NCBI GenBank assembly: GCA_900541335.1
Contig: UQJC01000030.1
Span: forward strand, 1 to 25,416
DNA: 25,416 nt
Reading direction: 5' to 3'
Source: an uncultured Prevotella sp.
GTDB lineage: Bacteria; Bacteroidota; Bacteroidia; Bacteroidales; Bacteroidaceae
Below the pieces are notes generated by a model. It had not been told where the DNA came from. It searched no databases and worked only from the letters and a program-made list of their open reading frames with translations. Each line of letters begins with the position of its first letter. Position 1 is the first letter of the stretch. Shown here piece after piece: positions 15,259-23,004 of the stretch. Both the position numbers and the translations under genes were made by a program.

Positions 15259-15939
15259 ATGTATTTCATTCTCTTTATCGGTATTGCACTGATTAGTTAT
15301 CTGGTGCAAGCCAACCTCAACTCTAAGTTTAAGAAGTTCTCGCGGGTTCCCCTCTCTGCAGGCCTGACGGGACGCGAAGTGGCAGAGAAGATGTTGCGCG
15401 ACCACGGCATCTACAATGTCCGGGTCATCAGCACACCGGGTTACCTGACCGACCATTATAATCCGACAGACGGAACCGTTAACCTCTCTCCCGAAGTGTA
15501 CAATGGCAATTCGGTAGCTGCCGCCGCAGTGGCCGCTCACGAGTGTGGTCACGCTGTGCAACATGCCGTAGCCTATGGCCCCTTGACTTTGCGCACCTCC
15601 TTGGTGCCCATCGTTTCTTTTGCTTCCAACTGGGTGCAGTGGGTATTGTTGGCAGGTATTCTTTTGGTCAACAGCTTCCCCAGCCTCTTACTCATTGGCA
15701 TCATCCTTTTTGCCATGACCACCCTCTTTAGTTTCGTCACCCTGCCCGTTGAGATTGATGCTTCCCGCCGTGCCACCGCCTGGCTTCAGCGTGCCGGCAT
15801 TACTTCAGCCTACGATCAGCCGATGGCCGTTTCTGCCCTTCGCTCTGCTGCTTATACTTATGTGGTAGCAGCACTCAGTTCCTTGGCTACGCTTGTTTAT
15901 TACGTAATGATCTTCCTCGGATCGAGCAATGACGATTAA
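15259..15939 (+). CDS. YugP-like neutral zinc metallopeptidase (Zn_peptidase_2)
   Basis: This 226-residue membrane protein has an N-terminal membrane anchor (about 2-17), a soluble segment with the zinc-binding motif AAHECGHAVQHA (HExxH at 94-98), two adjacent membrane segments (about 116-138 and 141-161), the likely third ligand Glu165 in PVEIDAS, and a last membrane segment (about 198-221). Length, topology and motifs match the YugP/DUF-type neutral zinc metallopeptidases that are widespread in bacteria; their physiological substrates are poorly known. The ATG at 15259 directly precedes the first membrane helix. It has its own consensus promoter and an unusual structured leader. A bidirectional terminator lies downstream. 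Confidence 0.9.
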   Translation: MYFILFIGIALISYLVQANLNSKFKKFSRVPLSAGLTGREVAEKMLRDHGIYNVRVISTPGYLTDHYNPTDGTVNLSPEVYNGNSVAAAAVAAHECGHAVQHAVAYGPLTLRTSLVPIVSFASNWVQWVLLAGILLVNSFPSLLLIGIILFAMTTLFSFVTLPVEIDASRRATAWLQRAGITSAYDQPMAVSALRSAAYTYVVAALSSLATLVYYVMIFLGSSNDD

Positions 15940-16007
15940 GCTCTTTTCTCGGGGTCTCGGAGGGCTGTGTCGACAGCACCTTCAGTAAGTTATTCGACCT
16001 GTTAATA

Positions 16008-16052
16008 AGAAAGGCGATGCATGTTCACGTGCATCGCCTTTCTTTATTTTTT
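16008..16052. terminator. Bidirectional terminator between the zinc peptidase and first barrel genes
   Basis: AGAAAGGCGATGCA (16008-16021) pairs with TGCATCGCCTTTCT (16030-16043) across an 8-nt loop. It is followed by TTATTTTTT on the plus strand and TTATTAA on the minus strand, between convergent genes. Confidence 0.85.
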
Positions 16053-16088
16053 GTCGGTAAGTGTTGCGGTCAGCAGCCTTATCCCCCT

Positions 16089-19000
16089 TTACTTCAGCTT
16101 GGGATTCTTGTTCCATCGGTAGATCAAGTGGAACATGACGTAGTTCGGGAGGGTGCGGTACCAAGTTTCCGTGCGTCCCTGGGCATTCACCTCGTAGCGG
16201 GTAGCTGAGAGCTGGTGGAGAATGTCGTACGCCTCAATGTTGAAGAGGAGGCGACCCTTGAAGAGTGGTTGGCTCAGCGAGGCGTTCAGGATGAAGTCGT
16301 CCGTGTTGAGCGAAGCCATGGCGTAGCCCTTGCGGCTGTACATGGCAGCATCGGCGCGGAGGGTCGTCTTGATGCGCGGCAGGGTGTACTGCAAGTTGAG
16401 GCCGTATTTGTAGTCGAAGACATTGAGTTGCTCGAAGTCGCGCATCCGCCCCTGCGAACGGCGCCAGGTAAAGTCACCGCTGAGGCTTGCCTGAAATCCG
16501 CGAAGGGTGTAGTTCAGACTCAGGTTGTCGCGCTGTGTCCAGGTGTTGACCACGTTGCGGCGACTGTGGGTTTCGCCTGCGAGCATGGCGTGGTCTACGG
16601 AGTGGTAGTATTGTACGCCTGCCCCGATATGGAGTTTCAGTCCTTCGACCAAGCGACTGTTTTCGTAGTTCAACGAACCGCCCGTTTCGTAACCGCCACT
16701 TACGTTTTTCGGTTGGTAGGTGTAGACACCCGTCTGCGGGTCGTAAAGCGTCGATTGCGCCACGTCGCGGTGGTGGTAGTTGAGTTGTGCCTCTACGTTA
16801 AACTGGTTGCCGTAGTAATTGGTGTGGTGGAAGCTCAGTAGATAAAAGCTGTGGGCGTATCCCTTGAGCTGTGAATTGCCCAACCGCACGACGAGCGGAT
16901 TGCTGTCGTCGCGGTAATTGACCTTGTCGTTGAGGTAGGGCGGACGGCAGGTGTAGCTGGCGCGGAAATACAAGCGGTTGCGGTACTCCTTGCCCAGGGG
17001 CAGGGTGAGTTCGGCAGTAGGTTTGAAGAAAATCCAGTTATCGTGAATCAGCGTGTCAATCAGTCCGCGCTGGTCGTCAAGTTCCTCGTGGCGAACGGGC
17101 AGGTCGAAGCCCAGCTTCCAGAGGTCCATCCGCTGGTCGTTGTGTCCTTTCCGTTGGATGTTCTTACGGCCGATGAGCTTGGCCGACAGGGTGTTTTCAA
17201 TCAGCCACGTCTTGCGGTCGTACGAGTTGTTCGGGTCTATGAGCGCGGCGAGAGCTTCGAGTTCGGAGGGGAGCATCAGCGTGTCGGGGTGGTACAGGTA
17301 GTTGTGGCTCTTGTCCTGACGGAACTGCAGGTTGTTCTGAAGTTCCAGCCGCAGTCGGTCAGCGAATCGCACCTCGTGTTTCAGCATGAAGTTTCCCCAG
17401 GTACTGGCATAGGCATTGTCGCCTGTATTGTAACTGCGCTCCGTCGCGGGTTGCGTGAATTGTTGTGTGGTGTACTGCCAGGCCGAGGCCGAGTTGTAGT
17501 GGTTGTGTCCTGCCTGTAGGCTGAAGTCGATGTACTTCTTTCGTCCCACGTTGAATGCACCGTTCATTTCCATGCGGGCATTCCAGTTCGTACTTTCGTT
17601 AAGTCCGTGACTTTGGTTTGTGGCAATGAGCACAGTGTCATCGCGCTGTTCGAAGAGCGAACGGTTCCATCCGTGTCCTTTGGCATGGTCAAACTGTAGT
17701 TTCAAGTCGAGGTAGAAGGGCTTGAGCAGGGTCAGTTTGTTTTCGACAGACACCTTTCGTTCCTCGTTTTGGTTGATGTCACTGGCAAAGGAGTTGGGGC
17801 GACCGTTCAGTCCCAGCTGTTCGTGGCGGCGCGTAGACTGCTGGTTGTCCGAGGTCGACAGGTATTCCGCCACAAGGCTGTTGCGTACCTTGTTGTCGTT
17901 GGAAAAATAAGCCACTTCGCCCTTCGCGTTACGCGATATTTTGAGCGAATTGGGAGCCATGCCCGGCGACCACATGCCGTACTGTCCGATGTGGCGCGAT
18001 TCGCTCACATTGTTGAGATTGCCCATGAGCGTGACGCGCCAGTTGTCTGTAAAGAAAAGGCCGAATCCGCGTGCCAGCCAGCGTTTCTCCGTACCCATTG
18101 CCCCTTCGACATTGGCTATGTAGCCGCGTCTGTATTCCTTCTTCAGCTGCACGTCCATCACGTAGTCCTTGGCACCAATGTCGTAGCCCAGTGCTACGCT
18201 CTTGTCGTTGGTGCGGTCGTACACCTTGATGTCCTTCACAGTGTAGTAGGGCAGGTTTTCGAGCATCACCTTCTTGTCACCGTTCATAAACGAGTGCGAA
18301 CCGAGCAGAAGTTCCTTAATCTTCTGACCGTGTACGAATATTTCGCCATTGTTATTCATAGTCACGCCTGGCAACTGCTTGATGAGCGCGTCAAGCATCG
18401 ATCCGTCGGGCAGTTGGAATGCGGTGGCATCGTAGACGAGCGTATCGCCTTTGTAGTACATCTTCACGCGGGTAGCCGTCACCACCGCTTCGCCCAGTTC
18501 GCTGGCCTTCGCCTTGCGGAGTTCGACGACGGGCAACGTGATTTGCTGTTGAGTCGTGTCGCTGACCGAGACCATGCGCCATACCTCAGCATAGCCCGGC
18601 TTAGAGGTACGTACGAAGTAGTTGCGACGTATGCGCGGCACTTGTAGCGTGTAGCCCTGTCGTTCTTCCGTGGGCATGCCTTTGTGCTCGCTGAAAAGTT
18701 CAGAGCGTGTGGTTCCCTCTTCGCTCACCGGGTTGCGGTCGAGATCGTAGACCTGCACCTTCACATTGGGAACAGGCCGTTTGAGGAAGGCATCTTGCAC
18801 AAACCCTTTGAGTTCAATAGGTGGCGCGTAAGCCGCCACGGGGTTATTGACCCGCAGTTGCAAATCGAAGGCATCGCTCTCCTTGGTCGTGTCGCTGAGT
18901 TCCACGCGTTGCCACAGGTCTTCGTAGCCCGCCCTTTGTGCATGAATGAGGTAGGTCTTGGCTGCCGGAGCCTCCAGGGCATATTGTGCCACTTTGCGAT

Positions 19001-19238
19001 ATCGAAAGGGCTTTTCGTTGGGGTCAATGACATAATAGAGGAACTTCGACAGCGTCGGGGTGCCGATTTGCGTACTGTCCAACTGACACAGCGTGACCCT
19101 CACCCAGTTTATGGGGGAGTGGGTGACCGCATCCTGTATTTCTCCGCTAATTTTAAAAGGTGCATGCTGCTGAGCAAACGAAAGGGACATTCCGAGTGGC
19201 AACAGCATGAGTAGGGTAAGTAAGCGTGTTCGTTTCAT
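16089..19238 (-). CDS. Outer-membrane beta-barrel protein, TonB-receptor-like, two CarboxypepD_reg-like domains
   Basis: This 1049-residue protein has a signal peptide (about 1-22, LSFAQ). Two tandem carboxypeptidase-regulatory-like beta-sandwich domains follow (about 26-130 and 141-240, with the repeated pattern AGYEDLWQRVELSDTT / PGYAEVWRMVSVSDTT). Then come a TonB-box-like ELGEAVVTATR (247-257), a plug-like module (about 264-365: GDTLVYDATAFQLPDGSMLD, MLENLPYYTVKDIKVY) and a long beta-barrel to the end (PF14905-type outer membrane beta-barrel family). The C-terminus is a barrel strand, VMFHLIYRW, plus a basic tail NKNPKLK. It probably spans the outer membrane and may import or export an unknown substrate with TonB energy. 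No SusD is adjacent. It is the last of three same-strand paralogs, separated from the one upstream by a 42-bp repeat array. The ATG at 19238 precedes the signal peptide. Confidence 0.85.
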   Translation of the reverse strand: MKRTRLLTLLMLLPLGMSLSFAQQHAPFKISGEIQDAVTHSPINWVRVTLCQLDSTQIGTPTLSKFLYYVIDPNEKPFRYRKVAQYALEAPAAKTYLIHAQRAGYEDLWQRVELSDTTKESDAFDLQLRVNNPVAAYAPPIELKGFVQDAFLKRPVPNVKVQVYDLDRNPVSEEGTTRSELFSEHKGMPTEERQGYTLQVPRIRRNYFVRTSKPGYAEVWRMVSVSDTTQQQITLPVVELRKAKASELGEAVVTATRVKMYYKGDTLVYDATAFQLPDGSMLDALIKQLPGVTMNNNGEIFVHGQKIKELLLGSHSFMNGDKKVMLENLPYYTVKDIKVYDRTNDKSVALGYDIGAKDYVMDVQLKKEYRRGYIANVEGAMGTEKRWLARGFGLFFTDNWRVTLMGNLNNVSESRHIGQYGMWSPGMAPNSLKISRNAKGEVAYFSNDNKVRNSLVAEYLSTSDNQQSTRRHEQLGLNGRPNSFASDINQNEERKVSVENKLTLLKPFYLDLKLQFDHAKGHGWNRSLFEQRDDTVLIATNQSHGLNESTNWNARMEMNGAFNVGRKKYIDFSLQAGHNHYNSASAWQYTTQQFTQPATERSYNTGDNAYASTWGNFMLKHEVRFADRLRLELQNNLQFRQDKSHNYLYHPDTLMLPSELEALAALIDPNNSYDRKTWLIENTLSAKLIGRKNIQRKGHNDQRMDLWKLGFDLPVRHEELDDQRGLIDTLIHDNWIFFKPTAELTLPLGKEYRNRLYFRASYTCRPPYLNDKVNYRDDSNPLVVRLGNSQLKGYAHSFYLLSFHHTNYYGNQFNVEAQLNYHHRDVAQSTLYDPQTGVYTYQPKNVSGGYETGGSLNYENSRLVEGLKLHIGAGVQYYHSVDHAMLAGETHSRRNVVNTWTQRDNLSLNYTLRGFQASLSGDFTWRRSQGRMRDFEQLNVFDYKYGLNLQYTLPRIKTTLRADAAMYSRKGYAMASLNTDDFILNASLSQPLFKGRLLFNIEAYDILHQLSATRYEVNAQGRTETWYRTLPNYVMFHLIYRWNKNPKLK

Positions 19239-19376
19239 TGAATGGGTGGTTAGGAGTCTAAATCGGCATCGGGCGATGCAGGAGCTGGGTATAGGAAGCA
19301 GAGAGTGCGCCTAGTGAACTTGTGTAGAAACGAAAGTTGGTTTTCCTGGAGAGGAGGGCGGGAGCGGTCTGCAAAA
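19239..19376. other. Spacer between first barrel gene and repeat array
   Basis: No gene, consensus -7 element or terminator is recognisable here. The lack of a terminator after the upstream barrel gene suggests that the two barrel genes can be co-transcribed through the array. Confidence 0.35.
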
Positions 19377-19640
19377 TGTGGCCTCGTAGGTGACGGGTAC
19401 ACATAGATAGGTTTACAATGTGGCCTCGTATGTGACGGGTACACATAGAGAGGCTTGCAATGTGGCCTTGTAGGTGACGGGTACACATAGATAGGCTTAC
19501 AATGTGGCCTCGTAGGTGACGAGTGCACATAGATAGGCTTGGAATGTGGCCTCGTAGGTGACGAGTACACATAGAGAGGCTTACAATGTGGTCTCGTAGG
19601 TGACGAGAACACATAGAGAGGCTTACAATGTGGCCTCGTA
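19377..19640. repeat. 42-bp tandem repeat (minisatellite) array, 6 copies plus 12 bp
   Basis: Full units start at 19377, 19419, 19461, 19503, 19545 and 19587; the seventh (19629-19640) is cut after 12 bp. Each unit opens TGTGGCCTCGTAGGTGACG (with single-base variants) and closes ACACATAGATAGGCTTACAA or close variants. Copies differ at roughly one to four positions. The first three carry GACGGG and the last three GACGAG at unit positions 16-21, so the array has a left-right structure. All plus-strand frames are closed by stops, while two minus-strand frames stay open because the unit is a multiple of three. Each unit contains a weak ATGTG/CACAT inverted repeat. It lies in the gap between two paralogous barrel genes, directly after the stop of the upstream one. 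Confidence 0.95.
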
Positions 19641-19656
19641 AAGGAAGCATGCGCAG

Positions 19657-22572
19657 TTACGGCTTCTTCGGCTTTTGGTCGAGCCGGTAGGTAAGGTGGA
19701 GCATGAAGTAGTTGGGGAGCAGGCGCATCCAGGTTTCGCTACGTCCCTGCGCATTAACGGAGTAACTTGTGCCCGAACACTGACTAAGGATGTCAAGCCC
19801 TTCGAGGCGGAGCGTCATGCGCCCTTTGAGCAGGGACTGCGTGATGGCAGCGTTGAGCAGAAACTCATCTTTGTTCATCATCGACGAGGCGTAACCCCTG
19901 CGGCTGTTCATGCGGCCTTCGAGTTCGAAGGTGGTCTTCCACGCACGGATGGTGTGTTGGCCCTTGATGCCGTAGGAGTAGTCGAAGGCACTGATAGACG
20001 GCTGTTGGGCGTGGTGTCCCCAGGTACGCCGCCAGGTGACTTCGCCGTTCAGAGTCAGCTTGGTAGAGCGGGTGGAGTAGTTGAGCTGGAAGGCCTCCTT
20101 AGGCATGACGTTTTCCACCTTGTTGAGTTGGGCCTCGTGTTGTCCACTCAACGAAGCGTAGTCCACGGAGTGGAACACCTGCGTGCTCAGCGTGTTTTCG
20201 ATGCGCCACTCGTTGCGCTTGCCAAGGGAGTGGGTCAGATGGATAGAGCCGTTCCAGGTCCAGTTGCCCTTTACGTTTTCGGGACGGTAGGTGTACACAC
20301 TGGTCGCAGGGTTATACGTAAAACCCTGTGCCACGGAGCGGAAGCGGTAGTGGAAGTCGGACTTCAGTTCCAGGTAGTTCGAACTGAACAGGGCATCTCG
20401 GTCAAAGCGCAGTAACCAGCGACCATTAACCCGAAGGGCGCGGTTGTTGTCGAGCGAGGGATTGCCTTCGTAGATGAAGAAGGGGTTGCGCTCGTCGCGG
20501 TAGGGCATGCGGTTACGCAGTCCGGCGTAGGAACCCTCGTAGGCAATGCCCAGCTTGAGTTGGCGGTAGACTACATTTAGCTGGGGGTTGAAGGTCAGGT
20601 AGCGGTCATAGACCAGCGTGTCGATCGTGTGGCGAGCATAGTCCATGCGTTCTTGGCGAACGTAGAGTGGCAGTACGAGGTGTAATTCCAGTTTGCGCTT
20701 GGGCGTGGCGGGCAGGCGAAGTTCCATCTTTACTTCGCCCTCCTGCGTGCGTTGGTCGCGGTATTCGCTGTTGTCGGAGTCGAAGGCGCGGAGCAGGAGG
20801 TCGCGGTTGGACGGGATGAGGTTGAGCTGCACGCTGTCGGTCGCTCCCCAACCCTCAAGGCGGCTCAGCAGGAAGATGTTGTCGTCGCTCCGTTCGCCCT
20901 GCAGGCGGTAACGGGCATCCACGCTCAAGCCTAAGCCCAGCGCATGGATGTGTCTGTAATAGCTCAGTTTCGGTTCGAAGTGATAGCGTCGGGACTTGTT
21001 GGCCTGATAGTCGTGACGGTAGTCGGTCAAGGCTTCTTGGCGCAGTGAAGTCGTACGGCTGAAATCTTCCTGCTCGCTGTGCTTGATGCTGCCATCGAGG
21101 TGGAGGGTGAGGCTTTTCACTTTGGGGATGCTCCACTGCAGGTGCGCGTGGTCGAGTCCGTACTCCTTGCCGTAGGTCAGCCACTCTGCGCGCTGTGAGG
21201 TGGTGGTCAGTTGGTCTTCTTCAGCCCTTGTAGGGTTGGATTTTACAGCCGGTTCGTTGTTCTCTTCCTCTTCGCGCGTGCCGTACCATTGATGGGCATC
21301 CGAGCGGCTGTTGTTATTTTTTCGTTTGTAGGAGACGCGCAGTTCGCCTTGTAACTTCCAGGGCATCAGGTGAAACTTCTCCTTTACCTCGACATAGCGT
21401 TCGTGCTTCAGGAAGTAGGCCTTTTGGCTGTTGTAAGCGTTGAGCGAAGCGGGCAGAAAGGTTTCGCTGAAGTAACGTTGGTCGCCCGTGTTCTGGCGCA
21501 GGTCGTAATAGATTTCGGTGTCAGAAGAGTACTTGGCGTAGCCACCTTCGCCGCGCTGTTTCGACTGGTAGTTGATGCTGACCCCCGCTCCTCGGCGTTT
21601 GTCGGGCATGATGCCCCAGGTAGTGCTCGAGGCTCCCCAGTTGCCCCACATGGTGCGCGTCTCGTCGTTGATGTTGTTGAAGTTGACAAAGCCGCCGACG
21701 GTCATCGTCTTGGTCAGCAGAAAACCGAAGAGCTTGCCGAGGTAGCGGTCGCGTGTGCCTGCCGCAAAGTCGCCGTTGACCGAATAGCCCATGGAGTATT
21801 CGTCCTTCAGCGCAATGTCCATCACGTAGCGTTTGGCGGCACTCCGATCGCCGCTCAACACGGCTGAGAGTGGCAGGCGTTCGAACACCTTCAGCTCCTT
21901 GACCGTATAATAGGGCAGGTTTTCGAGCAGTACCTTTTGGTTACCGCCGAAGAGGGTACGGGCACTCAGCGTAATCTCATCGAGCTTCCGTCCTCGGATA
22001 AAGATTTCGCCGGTAGCGTTGAGCGTGGCTCCAGGCAGCTGTTCGATGAGGTGGTTGAGCATGGAGCCATCGGGCATTTCGAAGGCGCGGGCATCGTAGA
22101 CGAGGGTGTCACCGCGCATCTTGACCTTGATGCGGGTGGGGCGCACCACGGCTTCGCCCAGTTGGCGGACGTTGAAACCACGGCGCATCTGGATGAGGCG
22201 CGGCAATGCGGCAACGTTTTTCTCTCGCTCAACAGTAAACTTCTGCCACACATCGGTATAGCCTTCCTTCGAAGCGCGCAACAGGTAGTCGCCAGGGGCA
22301 ATCACCGTGCGGATGTTGATGAGTGCGCTGTCGTTTCGTTCAAAGAAGATGTCGGCACTGTGGTTTTCCACTTCGATGCTGTCGGGAGTATAGATATGTA
22401 GTTGCCATCCGTTCATCCCCCGTTTGTGGAAGGCATCCTGAATGTAGCCCACCACTACCACCGTGTCTTGCGCGGTGGCAGCGCGGTTGATGAGGCTGCC
22501 CGAAAGAAGGAAGAGCAGTAACAGAGAATATCTAAGCAAGAGAGCAGGAGAGGGGAGAACAGGGTTTTTCAT
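19657..22572 (-). CDS. Outer-membrane beta-barrel protein, TonB-receptor-like, one N-terminal domain
   Basis: This is a 971-residue paralog of both neighbours. It has a signal peptide (about 1-34, ending RAATAQ), one CarboxypepD_reg-like domain (about 36-130, with EGYTDVWQKFTVE matching the repeat seen twice in the downstream paralog), a TonB-box-like QLGEAVVRPTR (137-147), a plug-like module (about 153-250: RGDTLVYDARAFEMPDGSML, VLLENLPYYTVKELKVF) and a PF14905-type barrel to the C-terminus. It ends with strand FMLHLTYRL and the basic tail DQKPKKP. An acidic, Asn-rich insertion occurs near the middle of the barrel (EEEENNEPAVKSNPTRAEED), probably a surface loop. The ATG at 22572 precedes the signal peptide. 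It is probably an outer-membrane transporter or receptor of unknown substrate. The stop codon lies 17 bp from the 42-bp array. Confidence 0.85.
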   Translation of the reverse strand: MKNPVLPSPALLLRYSLLLLFLLSGSLINRAATAQDTVVVVGYIQDAFHKRGMNGWQLHIYTPDSIEVENHSADIFFERNDSALINIRTVIAPGDYLLRASKEGYTDVWQKFTVEREKNVAALPRLIQMRRGFNVRQLGEAVVRPTRIKVKMRGDTLVYDARAFEMPDGSMLNHLIEQLPGATLNATGEIFIRGRKLDEITLSARTLFGGNQKVLLENLPYYTVKELKVFERLPLSAVLSGDRSAAKRYVMDIALKDEYSMGYSVNGDFAAGTRDRYLGKLFGFLLTKTMTVGGFVNFNNINDETRTMWGNWGASSTTWGIMPDKRRGAGVSINYQSKQRGEGGYAKYSSDTEIYYDLRQNTGDQRYFSETFLPASLNAYNSQKAYFLKHERYVEVKEKFHLMPWKLQGELRVSYKRKNNNSRSDAHQWYGTREEEENNEPAVKSNPTRAEEDQLTTTSQRAEWLTYGKEYGLDHAHLQWSIPKVKSLTLHLDGSIKHSEQEDFSRTTSLRQEALTDYRHDYQANKSRRYHFEPKLSYYRHIHALGLGLSVDARYRLQGERSDDNIFLLSRLEGWGATDSVQLNLIPSNRDLLLRAFDSDNSEYRDQRTQEGEVKMELRLPATPKRKLELHLVLPLYVRQERMDYARHTIDTLVYDRYLTFNPQLNVVYRQLKLGIAYEGSYAGLRNRMPYRDERNPFFIYEGNPSLDNNRALRVNGRWLLRFDRDALFSSNYLELKSDFHYRFRSVAQGFTYNPATSVYTYRPENVKGNWTWNGSIHLTHSLGKRNEWRIENTLSTQVFHSVDYASLSGQHEAQLNKVENVMPKEAFQLNYSTRSTKLTLNGEVTWRRTWGHHAQQPSISAFDYSYGIKGQHTIRAWKTTFELEGRMNSRRGYASSMMNKDEFLLNAAITQSLLKGRMTLRLEGLDILSQCSGTSYSVNAQGRSETWMRLLPNYFMLHLTYRLDQKPKKP

Positions 22573-23004
22573 ACTTCGATGGTGTGTTAGGTGGCCGCAT
22601 CAGCTTTTACCCTTCCCCCTAAAAGTTATGATATCTTGAGGGTAATCCTGTTTGCGGTCTGTGATAGTCAGTGAGTGTTTTTGCTTCCTGCTGGTCAAGA
22701 GGAGTTTCCTGGCCGCTGTCGTGCGCCCTCTTCTGCTCCGTCAGTCAGATTACAGGATGCAGAAAGCAGTTGCAATTTTCGGAAAAATTTGTGGCGTGAT
22801 AAAAATATTAGCTCCGAAATGTGTTACAGTGTGATGAAAAATCTGTGTAGATAGTTTTTGCAGTTTGGCTCGTTCTTTCCTATAAAAGTAGCCTGTGAAG
22901 CCGCTTGGAAGCGGTATGTTGGGGTGTTTAGATGGAATTCGGGGAGTTTCTTAGCCATTAAAGAGGAGAATCATAATGGTTCTCCTCTTTAAATGACAGA
23001 TGGG
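22573..23004. other. Intergenic region between second and third barrel genes
   Basis: No gene is supported here. The minus strand carries TACTTTTA (22890-22883), a one-mismatch -7 element that would give a leader of about 300 nt for the 22572 gene. Just upstream of it is a 14-bp dyad, CCGCTTGGAAGCGG (22901-22914, perfect arms with a 2-nt centre), which may be an operator. The right end holds the hairpin terminator of the third barrel gene. Confidence 0.4.
22958..22992 (-). terminator. Hairpin terminator after the third barrel gene
   Basis: TTAAAGAGGAGAA (22958-22970) pairs perfectly with TTCTCCTCTTTAA (22980-22992) across a 9-nt loop, 12 bp after the stop codon. The T-run on the minus strand is short (TTTAATGG), so termination may be incomplete. 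Confidence 0.6.

Noticed and set aside
17769..18647. Plus-strand open frame opposite the first barrel gene
   Set aside because: It is a compositional shadow of the barrel gene. Similar frames occur opposite the second barrel gene.
19377..19640. Possible CRISPR array
   Set aside because: Units are directly adjacent with no unique spacers, and no cas genes are present.
19250..19650. Open minus-strand frames encoding repeated PTRPHCKP or MCTRHLRGH units across the 42-bp array
   Set aside because: The frames are open only because the repeat period is a multiple of three. Two overlapping frames are equally open, there is no signal peptide or conserved start, and substitutions show no coding bias.
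22652..22834. 60-codon plus-strand open frame between barrel genes
   Set aside because: It has no recognisable domain and no promoter, and it lies in ordinary intergenic sequence.
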